Below are positions 41,536-50,024 of a DNA stretch of 64,000 nt, one piece after another. Source of the DNA: Paenibacillus taichungensis. GTDB lineage: Bacteria > Bacillota > Bacilli > Paenibacillales > Paenibacillaceae. A program made the translations under genes and the position numbers. Positions within the stretch are counted from its first letter, which is position 1. The number at the start of each line of letters is the position of its first letter. The stretch spans positions 62,001-126,000 of the forward strand of contig NZ_JABMCC010000107.1 in the NCBI RefSeq assembly GCF_013359905.1, in the 5' to 3' direction. The notes below the pieces were generated by a model. It saw only the letters and a program-made list of their open reading frames with translations. It ran no database searches and had not been told where the DNA came from.

Positions 41536-42864
41536 ATGTCGGAAACATTTGAATTGGACCATTGCAATATGTGTGATTCTTGTTCAACTAAGATTATTAA
41601 ATTTTTCAACGATACAGGCGATCTATGTGAACCCAAAGAGCATTACGTAACTGAGTTAACAGTTGACGAATCTGAAGAAGAAATATGTTGTGAAGTTTGT
41701 GGGGTTAAACTGGAGTTCGATGAGGAATATCATGTAGTAATGATTCCAAGGGAGATACAACTTGCTGCTGCGGACGTTTTATCTAGTCGTATAGGTGGCT
41801 GCGAACAATGTCATGGACAACAACTAAGAGCGTATGAGCACTCCTATAATAGCGACCCATTTGAAACCGATCCAATTGAAATAGGGGGTAGTTCCTATAC
41901 CGTCGAGGGTTTCTTGGAATTACACGGTGTACCTGAACCTTTAACCTCTATATTCACTGAAATTATTCGATGTAAGAAGTGTGGTTATGGGCGTTATCCG
42001 GAGACTAGCGATAATCCTTATGGAGGCATCTTTGGAAAAGATGATGATTTGTATACGAGGGAAGAAGTGGACGAATTTTACGGCTTAGATGACTTCAACT
42101 TCGAAGAATTCTCGGAATTTAGTAAAATGTATAATGAAGATATCTCCACCATGGATATCTATGATCTTAAAGATACACTCTTAAGAAATCCCATGCTCGC
42201 ATTCAAAAACGCTACAGGAAAAGCGATCTATAATGTCCTTAAAGCTCATTTCGATGCTAAAGGGTACTTTTCACTGAAGCCTAACGGAGTCAAACTCTAC
42301 CGGGGAAGAACGAGAACGATCGACTCAGGAGATCCGTTTCCTATCGAAAAGATGTGGGCTGCTCCTCAAGGGAAAACTTCACATGGGAGATTTAATTTTA
42401 TTGGAGCATCGGTCCTCTACGTAACTGATCAAGAGAATGCCATTCCATATGAGATAAATCCAGCGCATGATCAGCTCATCGATGTGGCTACCTTTGAGAT
42501 TCTAAAGGAAGAACTGATTTTATTTGACCTAGGCTCATTCGATGAGGCTTTTCAAGGTTTTTTTAATGAGGTAAATGAAGAAACCAATACAATCAAGTCA
42601 GCCTATTTACTGCCGAACTATATTGGGGCTTGTTGCAGCGAGATTGGGTACGATGGATTAAAGTATACTGGCGTTCATAAATCTACTCAAAACAGTTCCT
42701 ACATCAATTATGCTTTGTTCGATATGGAGCCAGGTATCGATTTAAAGGCTGTATCAGAAGAAGTGATAACATATAGGCCTAAAATTACGATTGAGCTCGA
42801 CCTACACCAGTCATCCGAAACAGAAGATATACAGGATACAACCCCATCAGAGGTTGAATTTTAA
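41536..42864 (+). CDS. RES-domain protein with N-terminal zinc ribbons (copy 2)
   Basis: A 442-residue paralogue of the protein at 36446. It has the same cysteine pairs (CNMCDSC, CCEVC, CEQC, CKKC) in the N-terminal half and a full RES domain: VKLYRGRTRT, HGRFNFIGASVLYVTD, AIPYEINPAHDQLID, SAYLLPNYIGACCSEIGY. The insert around DSCSTKIIKFF resembles HEPN/RES N-terminal domain openings. ATG 41536 has TTGGAGGG 8 bases upstream; the upstream in-frame ATG at 41488 does not. The gene directly downstream is different from that after copy 1, so the two RES genes have different neighbours and perhaps different partners. Confidence 0.75.
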   Translation: MSETFELDHCNMCDSCSTKIIKFFNDTGDLCEPKEHYVTELTVDESEEEICCEVCGVKLEFDEEYHVVMIPREIQLAAADVLSSRIGGCEQCHGQQLRAYEHSYNSDPFETDPIEIGGSSYTVEGFLELHGVPEPLTSIFTEIIRCKKCGYGRYPETSDNPYGGIFGKDDDLYTREEVDEFYGLDDFNFEEFSEFSKMYNEDISTMDIYDLKDTLLRNPMLAFKNATGKAIYNVLKAHFDAKGYFSLKPNGVKLYRGRTRTIDSGDPFPIEKMWAAPQGKTSHGRFNFIGASVLYVTDQENAIPYEINPAHDQLIDVATFEILKEELILFDLGSFDEAFQGFFNEVNEETNTIKSAYLLPNYIGACCSEIGYDGLKYTGVHKSTQNSSYINYALFDMEPGIDLKAVSEEVITYRPKITIELDLHQSSETEDIQDTTPSEVEF

Positions 42865-42896
42865 ACTTCAAAAGACAGACAAGAGGAGATCCTATA

Positions 42897-43697
42897 GTGA
42901 ATTCACCCACAACCGTTTTTCAAAGAGATGTTGCAATAAAATTAAGCGCGTATTTCTCTAAAAAGATGAATGACTTACAAGTAACTCAACCGGATTTATA
43001 CGCACGAATAGCTGAGGATTATGCCTATATCTTGCAGAGTATTCCTAACGGAGAAACCATTAATATGGTGGGTAGTGAATTGCAATATAATTGGTTATCG
43101 TGTCTTTCTGAACCGGCTACCCATTATACTAAAAAAGATATGACCGACTTGAACGAGGACGACGATACAATTATTTATTCGCCTAGGGTAGATCTGGCTA
43201 TTACTCCAACGGTTCTTACCAAGAAGAAAAAAAAGCGCAGTTTGGGGGTATACAGACTCCCAACGGACAGAAGTCTTTTTCTTTCGATCAGTCAATGTGA
43301 CTTCATTAAAGAAATAATTAAGAGACTGCGTGAACAGTCTGATGCCAATTTGCGAGAATTAGAGTTAGGGGAATATAGGCAATTACATAACATTCGGCCG
43401 GTACATCTTTTTGGAATTGAGATCGAGAATCAGACTAACCCTAAACACCTGATGGGAGATTTTCTGAATGTGATTAGCCTTTCAAAAATTCCTGTGGTGC
43501 TGTTCCCTGAAGATAAATTCGATGGCTGCATCAAAATGTTGATGTTTTCCAAAGCCATTAACCATATAAAGGACATACCTATTTTTGATACACTCCGGAG
43601 TGCCCTAATCCTAAAGATTGATCAATTTCGAGACACAATGAATGAGTTTCTAAGTAGAGAAGGATTAGAACTGATTGAAGTATATGAATACAGATGA
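42897..43697 (+). CDS. Restriction-endonuclease-like protein (tentative)
   Basis: A 266-residue soluble protein starting at GTG 42897 with GAGGAG 8 bases upstream. The pattern PRVDLAITP ... HLFGIEIENQTNPKHLMGDFLNVISLSKIPVVLF resembles the PD-(D/E)xK core (an Asp on one strand, then I-E-x-E-N and a following helix/strand). Proteins with IEIEN...KHxxGD patterns are often restriction-like. This is inference from a motif. It starts 32 bases after the RES gene stop, so is probably co-transcribed, and ends at a terminator, making a compact two-gene unit. Confidence 0.5.
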   Translation: MNSPTTVFQRDVAIKLSAYFSKKMNDLQVTQPDLYARIAEDYAYILQSIPNGETINMVGSELQYNWLSCLSEPATHYTKKDMTDLNEDDDTIIYSPRVDLAITPTVLTKKKKKRSLGVYRLPTDRSLFLSISQCDFIKEIIKRLREQSDANLRELELGEYRQLHNIRPVHLFGIEIENQTNPKHLMGDFLNVISLSKIPVVLFPEDKFDGCIKMLMFSKAINHIKDIPIFDTLRSALILKIDQFRDTMNEFLSREGLELIEVYEYR

Positions 43698-43708
43698 TTT
43701 ACACTTGA

Positions 43709-43737
43709 ACACCCTGTAATTTAAGGGTGTTTTTTTC
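43709..43737 (+). terminator. Intrinsic terminator after RES/nuclease-like unit
   Basis: ACACCCT / AGGGTGT with T7. Confidence 0.85.
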
Positions 43738-43995
43738 TTTCATACTTTATGAACCCTTCTTGAGGAGTTGTCATTTATAAAATCCATTGTATGTTTCCTG
43801 TGTAGGGGAACACCCATCTTACTGTTCCCTTAACTTAGAGATCTATGGATTGGTTCACGAAGGAGGGGTGTATTAGCCAATCCATGTTTCAGAAATGTGG
43901 AGATACAAACACGAGTGAGTTGTATTCTTGAGGAGTCATATTCTCTTCTGCAAGTACTAATACCATCTTTTTCTAATCTGGATGGAGGTCGGTAT

Positions 43996-44406
43996 ATGAA
44001 CTATCAGCTGTCACAGTTGTCTGTTATGACTGATCAGCAACTCAATGAAATTATTGCACACTGCTTGGGGTACATCTTGATGGAGGATCATCGGCAATAC
44101 AACAACCCCATTGCAGAAAAGGTATGGTTCAATCCACAAATAGGGGAATATGTTTGCAGTATAACTGAATTCACCCCCTGTACGGATCACAATGCTCTAA
44201 CGTTCGTAACACACGAAGTACTTCACCAAGATGCCGGTGCGTATATAAACAACTTGGTGCACATTCAAGGGGTGACGAAACACTACCGCTACAATAATCC
44301 AAATAAAATATGGACAATGACGTTAGAGGGTATCAGTGTTTTATTGAAGAGCTCCCCTAGAAATTGTGTCATTGCGGCTATCCTTGTACTGCAATATCGG
44401 ATTTAG
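43996..44406 (+). CDS. Hypothetical protein (possible phage ABA-sandwich type)
   Basis: A 136-residue protein: MTDQQLNEIIAHCLGYI near the start, then AEKVWFNPQIGEYVCSITEFTPCTDHN. The opening helix with an N-x-x-V/I-A-x-x-L/V-G pattern followed by xxW-F/Y and PSxDxN-like features is typical of small phage proteins with the ABA-sandwich domain (BC1872-like). GGAGG precedes ATG 43996. Part of the gene (44164-44330) is repeated in decayed form at 45532-45690. An inverted repeat ATGGATTGG / CCAATCCAT (43848-43886) lies in its leader. Confidence 0.55.
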   Translation: MNYQLSQLSVMTDQQLNEIIAHCLGYILMEDHRQYNNPIAEKVWFNPQIGEYVCSITEFTPCTDHNALTFVTHEVLHQDAGAYINNLVHIQGVTKHYRYNNPNKIWTMTLEGISVLLKSSPRNCVIAAILVLQYRI

Positions 44407-44513
44407 AGCATACTTAGGAAAGCTATCCTCAGAATTGTTGAGGGTAGCATTCTTTACTTTTTCGAAATCCACATAGAATAAAGATATAAGCATATTAGAC
44501 TGGAGGAGTTAAG

Positions 44514-45207
44514 ATGAACCAGGAACAGTTGCAACCCAATTACTATTGGATACGCGTCTTTGATTACAAATTTGAGAGAGATCAATCGGATAAGGGTGTG
44601 ATGCTCGATGAGTTCTATACAAAGGAATTAACAGACCGAGAAAGTGTTAAACAGTTAGTAAAAGATCGGTATTGTAAGTCAACGGGTGAGAAGATAGGAT
44701 TTGCTAAACCTAAAAAAGAAAAGAGCGGGATGTACGCAATCATTATGGAGAGTGATCTCTTCTTCTATAATCGATTCTATGCCACGATCAATACACCTTG
44801 CTTCGTCTGTTTAGGAAATATAGTAGGGAAGGCCAGTACTTTTCCTAAAGCCTATATCGGTCCGAGAATGGGTTACCAACCCGGAGATGACGTATTTATG
44901 GATCTAACGATTACAGCATATTTTTGTAGCAGTGAATGTCAGCAGAATTACTACCGTATAAAGTCAAACCAAGAAGGGGAGTTTCAATTCCGAGAGGAAG
45001 GTGATCAGGGTGCTGTATATGGTTATGTCTATCTTATATACAATCGCAGTGAGAAGCATGGAAGCATGGTGGATCAAGAAGTATGAGATGGAAAATTTCA
45101 AAGTCATGAACATTGCTAAGCCAAAAATAACAGTCGAGGATCTTCGTGAAAAGTTCAATGATATCGTTGTGAAGCAAGAGCAATTATCGCTAGATGATAT
45201 AATATAA
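44514..45207 (+). pseudogene. Collapsed GIY-YIG nuclease gene with zinc finger
   Basis: The frame from ATG 44514 (GGAGGAG upstream) encodes an N-terminal domain with a treble-clef-like zinc motif (TPCFVCLG ... FCSSECQQNYY) and then begins a GIY-YIG nuclease domain (GAVYGYVYLIYNRSEK). Here the sequence jumps: a short tail ends at 45086, while the apparent C-terminus (MENFKVMNIAKPKITVEDLREKFND) continues in another frame to 45207. A deletion with frame change has removed nearly all of the GIY-YIG core. The truncated 190-residue product may still be made. Confidence 0.65.
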
Positions 45208-45209
45208 TC

Positions 45210-45446
45210 CCATTAATTGAACGGAAGATACTTCTGTATACCGCTGTTCTCGTTCCTGATCGCACCGCTTTATCGATATAGATTGCGCTCGGGTAACGGA
45301 TCTCACACTATCCTAGGGGAATCTTTCTCACAGCAACGGCTGACCGAGCATGCTGTGCCCATCTGAAAACCACCCTAACCTACAACTTATTTTTGCTGAT
45401 CCGTATTCATCCACACCAGGTCGTTAACCAAACGACTCTTTTTTTT
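45210..45446 (+). other. GC-richer non-coding stretch ending in a terminator
   Basis: About 235 bases without a credible ORF, noticeably richer in G and C than the genes around it, ending with a terminator (GTCGTT-aacca-AACGAC, T8, 45420-45444). The combination fits a non-coding RNA or the remains of a foreign insert. I do not recognise an RNA family. Confidence 0.4.
45419..45446 (+). terminator. Intrinsic terminator
   Basis: GTCGTT / AACGAC stem with an AACCA loop and T8. Confidence 0.7.
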
Positions 45447-45529
45447 CGTGGTTTTACCGTGGAATCAGTGCGTTAGAACTTAGGTAAGGGAAGCGTACCT
45501 GCCGGTACTCCCCACTATTTTGGTGCAAC

Positions 45530-45735
45530 TTAGCTGAATTCACCTCTGTACAGATCACAACACGTTCGTAGCACACGAAGTACTTCACCAGGACGCCGGT
45601 GCGTATATAAACAACTTGGTGCACATTCTAGAGTTGACGAGATACTACCGCTACAATAATCCCCATAGATTGCTGACAATGACGTTATAGCAAATACGCC
45701 TAGATGAGATGATATAATCCCGTTAATTGCAAGGT
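45530..45735 (+). repeat. Decayed duplicate of flanking segments
   Basis: 45532-45690 is a degenerate copy of 44164-44330 (for example the shared GCGTATATAAACAACTTGGT), and 45691-45735 copies 45181-45224 (TAATCCC-TTAATTG). The order matches the original, but everything between them in the original (the zinc-finger/GIY-YIG gene) is absent. Non-functional. Confidence 0.8.
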
Positions 45736-45925
45736 CAGGATTGAGGGAGCCTCTGGGATGTCCACATTCCGGAGTGATCTTGATATAATCAAGGAGAGAT
45801 GTAAGAAAGGGTCCATCTACGCCGTATTCCCTCCATTTCATGAAATGCAAAGTATACGGAGTGGTCATTAGGTTATAGGTTCACAAAGAAAGTGATTACA
45901 AATCCGGTGGTTAGGGGGAAAGGAT

Positions 45926-46801
45926 TTGAAAAAGTACATAAGACGAATCCATTGTCTTTGTAATGAGAGAATGGATTCCTGTCTAATTGATCAATGGGAA
46001 GAAATAAAAGAGCATCAGAAATGGATAGAGTTTAGGATAAGTGAGACAGATCAGTATTATAGAAAGGTCAGACAGGATTGCCTTAACTTTGAAACAGTTG
46101 ATGATGTGTTAAACTACCATATTGATTATGAGGTCGAGGAATTTCTTAGGACTGAGATGTCAAATCTTCGAGCTACATGTGAATTAGAACCATCCAGCTG
46201 CTATAAGGTTGTTGAACATGAACAATACGTATTATTTAATAAGAAAAATGAAATGGATGTCTTACTAGATAAGGTTTCAACACATCATAAACTGATAGGA
46301 GATCTGAAGGAACGATTTGAAGATAATAGTAACCTTGTCCTTAATTTCAAAGAAGACAAAGATGGAGAAATTACATGTACTTATTTTAATGTTGATGAGT
46401 TTAATATTACAGGTGGCAGTTATCTCTATCTTTCACATCGTGAAGTAATTAATCCTCGTTCAAATATTAATTTCTCTATCAAAGATGGAGGATTGCATAT
46501 TGTATTTGTAACTTCACACAAGGAAGGAAAGAATCATGGATCGTTTATGTTGTCCTTACTCTTGGATCTGGTTCCAGTATTCAATAAGAAGATAGAGGAG
46601 TATAATCTACAATCGTTCAACGAATTAAAACATTTAACATGGGAACAATTCAGGAAGAGTAGATTGTATAAAGAAAAAGTAAATCATATCTATGGAACTA
46701 TAGGTAGCCCTGGAATATCAGAACTTGAGAAGCTGAGATTGATAGATTTTTATAAAAGGAATGATCTTCATAAAGATGGTGCTATTTATAGAGAGATATG
46801 A
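45926..46801 (+). CDS. Hypothetical protein
   Basis: A 291-residue soluble protein from TTG 45926 with GGGGGAAAGG upstream. An N-terminal helical, charged half precedes an alpha/beta half (GGSYLYLSHREVIN, LHIVFVTSHKEGKNHGSFMLSLLLDLV). The GKNHGSFMLSLLLD segment is faintly like an acetyl-CoA-binding loop of GNAT enzymes, but I would not assign it. Single gene with terminator at 46954. Confidence 0.6.
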   Translation: MKKYIRRIHCLCNERMDSCLIDQWEEIKEHQKWIEFRISETDQYYRKVRQDCLNFETVDDVLNYHIDYEVEEFLRTEMSNLRATCELEPSSCYKVVEHEQYVLFNKKNEMDVLLDKVSTHHKLIGDLKERFEDNSNLVLNFKEDKDGEITCTYFNVDEFNITGGSYLYLSHREVINPRSNINFSIKDGGLHIVFVTSHKEGKNHGSFMLSLLLDLVPVFNKKIEEYNLQSFNELKHLTWEQFRKSRLYKEKVNHIYGTIGSPGISELEKLRLIDFYKRNDLHKDGAIYREI

Positions 46802-46953
46802 ACTCAGCGTCCACAGATTGTAGTGTTGTTATACCCAAACTGAGGTGTTTGGAATTAACAAGTTTTTCATGAAGTCATTTGTGTTTCAATGTTCAACAAG
46901 AGCCGTCATTCTATTTACGTCTATTTCTGATTCTTAGGGAATCTCATTATCAG

Positions 46954-46999
46954 AAAGGATCATCTACCTCTGGTTTAAGAGTACAGATGATCCTTTTTG
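46954..46999 (+). terminator. Intrinsic terminator
   Basis: AAAGGATCATCT / AGATGATCCTTT with a loop of about 20 bases and T5. Confidence 0.8.
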
Positions 47000-47050
47000 T
47001 GTGATATTATTAAACATAACCATCTGATAAGGCTGTTACATGTACTGCAT

Positions 47051-47569
47051 TCAGTCGATAGCTATAATGCTCCATTTTTCATCTGCATCAGCCGCAAAAT
47101 AATAGGTTATAGCTGCCTCTTCAATAGCATTATCTCTTAACATTTCCCCGGTTACGTTAACTAAGATTTGATCTTTGGTTTTATCTTCTGAAATATTATA
47201 AATCTTAGTAAATTTATATTCCCCTCCAAAGGTTCCCATGTATGCATCTGCGGTTTTTAAGTCTTTAAAAGTACTACGGAAGGCTTCTTCATCTAAGTTA
47301 ACTTGAGCATCAAGATTCTTCTTCAAAACTGCCTTAATTTGTTCGTTTAACAAAGGATTATTTTCTTTTTCCAAGTCTATGAAGACACCTTTTTCAAATT
47401 TAACCTTTGTTTCGGCTGGTTTCTCAGTGGCTGCTTGTTCCTCAGTTGCTCCGTTCTCTTGTTTGGAAGTTTGATTAGCTTCCGAACTATTCTCTGTTGC
47501 GTTTCCACAAGCAGAAAGTGCCACTACGAGTGCCACCGATAGTAAGATAGTTGATGTTTTCTTTTTCAT
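47051..47569 (-). CDS. Lipoprotein
   Basis: A 172-residue exported lipoprotein: KKKTSTILLSVALVVALSACG with the lipidated Cys at about 21, a Gln/Glu/Thr-rich linker (SSEANQTSKQENGATEEQ) and a C-terminal domain of about 110 residues ending DEKWSIIAID, probably NTF2-like. Layout and ending parallel the lipoprotein at 4169. GAGGGATAT precedes the ATG. It lies downstream of the second glycosidase on the same strand, separated by a terminator. Together with the first locus this makes a recurrent lipoprotein/glycosidase neighbourhood. Confidence 0.75.
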   Translation of the reverse strand: MKKKTSTILLSVALVVALSACGNATENSSEANQTSKQENGATEEQAATEKPAETKVKFEKGVFIDLEKENNPLLNEQIKAVLKKNLDAQVNLDEEAFRSTFKDLKTADAYMGTFGGEYKFTKIYNISEDKTKDQILVNVTGEMLRDNAIEEAAITYYFAADADEKWSIIAID

Positions 47570-47653
47570 GTTATATCCCTCATTTCTGTGTTATGTTGAA
47601 ATTGTATATATAAGTAAATAACGATAGTAGTCAGAAAATGTTACAGATAAATA

Positions 47654-47689
47654 AAAAAAGAAGCCGAATTGGAATCGTCGGCTTCTTTT
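47654..47689 (-). terminator. Terminator after second glycosidase gene
   Basis: On the minus strand, AAGAAGCCGA / TCGGCTTCTT followed by a T-rich run. Confidence 0.85.
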
Positions 47690-47699
47690 GAACTTTGTT

Positions 47700-48374
47700 T
47701 TAGCGTAGTGCCATCATTTGATAAACCGGGCGTGGTGTTGAATCAGAACCACTATAAGAGCCCTCTGCTACTTTGTATTGCGAAGATCCACTTCCGTCCA
47801 GCATGATACCATCGACCAGAGTCCCCGATCCAATTTTCTCTAGAATAGCGGCCCGGAATTTGGCAGCAGTTGTTTTAGTATCTGTAACCACTAGCCAGAG
47901 ATTCTTAGTGTTATTGTATACTGCTGCAGTACGACAGGCACCACCATCTGGATTCTGTATGTTCTCTTTATTGGCTTGAGTTCTCCATACTGACTCGCTA
48001 CTTGATAATTTCAAACTGATCCCCCCTTGGGCCCAGTAGCTATTTCGATTACCGAGTGCAAGTTCACTCGTTGTTTTAACGACTTGTACCGAGAGTTCTT
48101 CGTATTTAGCATCCCAGACCAATGTACCTCGTGCATGACTTACGTTCTCTGAACCGCCTGTACCTTGGCCTGTAGGCGCAACAGTGTTACCATTATTCAC
48201 GGCAATCTGAAGCAAACGTGATCCTTCGAAGAAACCACCGTTAACACCATAAGTGGATTGGGCTGGTACAGAAGATGGTCCGATCCATTTAATGTATACC
48301 TCTTTTGGACTTGTCTTAATTGCGTACAGTTTTACTCCGTTTGATGCTGTAACAGTCGAGAATGTATATGCCAT
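47700..48374 (-). CDS. Phosphodiester glycosidase (NAGPA-like) family protein, second copy
   Basis: A 224-residue member of the same family as the protein at 4697: STYGVNGGFFEGSRLLQIAVNNG parallels GVNGTFFN, CRTAAVYNNTKNLWLVV follows, and the signature VDGIMLDGSGSSQYK is near residue 197, ending PRPVYQMMAL. ATG 48374 has GGGAGC upstream; the longer frame from 48473 includes the untranslated leader. As in the first copy there is no signal peptide. The shared 30-bp motif at 48479 suggests common regulation. Confidence 0.8.
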   Translation of the reverse strand: MAYTFSTVTASNGVKLYAIKTSPKEVYIKWIGPSSVPAQSTYGVNGGFFEGSRLLQIAVNNGNTVAPTGQGTGGSENVSHARGTLVWDAKYEELSVQVVKTTSELALGNRNSYWAQGGISLKLSSSESVWRTQANKENIQNPDGGACRTAAVYNNTKNLWLVVTDTKTTAAKFRAAILEKIGSGTLVDGIMLDGSGSSQYKVAEGSYSGSDSTPRPVYQMMALR

Positions 48375-48478
48375 TATAATTGCTCCCTTATTATTAGTTT
48401 TGAGAAACAAAGGGGGAATCAGCATTGTTCCAGCACTCCCTAGCTGAGAACTTGTTGCCTTTGTTCCTCTCAATAATA

Positions 48479-48508
48479 AAGGTAATTATCCTCATCACTT
48501 AACAACCA
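48479..48508 (-). promoter_or_regulatory. 30-bp motif shared with first glycosidase gene
   Basis: AAGGTAATTA and TTAACAACCA blocks at the same spacing as at 5518-5547, about 105 bases upstream of this copy's start. Confidence 0.5.
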
Positions 48509-48694
48509 AATATAAAAAGTAATGATATACGAAAAAGTAATCCATTGGAGTTGTAAATGTACTTACTCAATATGTTTTATCTGTGATAATGTGAAAGATG
48601 TTAGATTTATCCTGCTGGAAAGGATGATGGTATTATAAGAAATTTACAGAATTTCAATGATTAAAAGAAACATACATACTAGGAGGAATAGCAA

Positions 48695-49897
48695 TTGCAA
48701 CATCTTAGGCAAGATCTACTTAAAAGAACTTTTATTATTTTTAACGTGTTGATTCTATTATTTGTGGTAGCGGTGCAAGTAAAAGCGGAGGCTGCAAGTA
48801 CAGACTTTGCTCCTGGTGAACTGGAAGCGGGTGCTATCATGCAATGGGGTGGTACAGCACTCCTAGCAGCAGCGGGGAACTCAACCGGTATTGAACCCGC
48901 TATTATGGAGCAATTGCATCATTTTGGACTACAGGCTTGGCAAGACGCGGACTCGGCTACCAAAGCCGCGATTACTTCCTCAATCAAGGGACTCGATGAG
49001 TTATGGGGAACAAATAGAAAATATAGTCTTCAATGGTCTTCTGATGCGCAGATTTATCTCGTGAAAAAATTCGATGAATATTTTGGTGCGGGAGCCTTAA
49101 TCAATGCTTCGACACAAAAAATAGAAAAAGTCGCTACGATTAATTCGGTTATTACGAATTCATATGTGGACGCATCTAATGAAACAAAAGGATTTGGTGA
49201 ACTTGGATTTATGAAGAATTCGTACGGCAAAGATATTTACCTTAGGGAGGTAAGGGTGAATGATTTTGGAGCTATAAGTAGTATAAGCTTTAATGAAACA
49301 TACTCTTTACCTAGCTCTAGCCCTATAAAAAATGAAAAATACCCTAATGCATTAGCCGCTTATTATGCAGTAGTAAAAGAGGAGTTAGGTATAAAGCCTA
49401 CTTTAAATAGTGTTAAGCCAACGTTTCAAGTGCATTACCCTTATGCTCGTTATAAAACGTTGTATTTCCCTGAAAATTTTCCAACACGCTTGACGATCCC
49501 CGTGTTAAAAGGAATTGTAAATAGCCGCGGAGAAATAACGACTCTTGAGAAACCGAACATCGGTCGAGTAGGGAATAGCCTTACTGGAGAAATTGCGATT
49601 AGTTATCCTACCTATATTGGAGATACGGGTACGTTTACTTTGGGAGACGCTGTGACAGTTTCATCTCCTAAAGTGCCGGTCGGTGGAGGGAATGGTAATG
49701 GAGATGGGGGAGCAACGGATTCCCCAACATACTCACCACTAGATCTAATGGTTTACAAAGCAATGTTACAATTTATACAGGATTATCGAGTTAACCATTC
49801 AAACAATCTGGACCAATTACTTGAATACATGAAATTAAATGATTCGGGTAAGCCTTCAAATAAAGAAGCTTGGAACACCTGGTTGGGAAGCTTTTAA
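48695..49897 (+). CDS. Secreted protein of unknown function
   Basis: A 400-residue exported protein. TTG 48695 with AGGAGG upstream; signal peptide TFIIFNVLILLFVVAVQVKAEA. An N-terminal helical region (GAIMQWGGTALLAAAGNSTGIEPAIMEQL) precedes a beta-rich middle, a Gly/Asn linker (GGGNGNGDGG) near residue 330 and a short helical C-terminus (LDLMVYKAMLQFIQDYRVN). No family recognised. Its own terminator follows. Lies in the surface/secreted gene block leading to the RHS toxin. Confidence 0.65.
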   Translation: MQHLRQDLLKRTFIIFNVLILLFVVAVQVKAEAASTDFAPGELEAGAIMQWGGTALLAAAGNSTGIEPAIMEQLHHFGLQAWQDADSATKAAITSSIKGLDELWGTNRKYSLQWSSDAQIYLVKKFDEYFGAGALINASTQKIEKVATINSVITNSYVDASNETKGFGELGFMKNSYGKDIYLREVRVNDFGAISSISFNETYSLPSSSPIKNEKYPNALAAYYAVVKEELGIKPTLNSVKPTFQVHYPYARYKTLYFPENFPTRLTIPVLKGIVNSRGEITTLEKPNIGRVGNSLTGEIAISYPTYIGDTGTFTLGDAVTVSSPKVPVGGGNGNGDGGATDSPTYSPLDLMVYKAMLQFIQDYRVNHSNNLDQLLEYMKLNDSGKPSNKEAWNTWLGSF

Positions 49898-49910
49898 AAT
49901 CCGGCGTATG

Positions 49911-49943
49911 CCTTACTAGTCAGTCTACTAGTGAGGTTTTTTT
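49911..49943 (+). terminator. Intrinsic terminator
   Basis: CCTTACTAGT / ACTAGTGAGG stem with T7. Confidence 0.8.
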
Positions 49944-50024
49944 CTTGCTAAAACCCAATCACAATCATGTCTGGTACACCAACATTAGCCTAATTAACCG
50001 AAGCAATATCAAAGGAGAATACAT

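Noticed and set aside
45530..45868. 112-codon minus-strand frame
   Set aside because: Lies over a decayed duplicate whose sense strand is the plus strand; no ribosome site.
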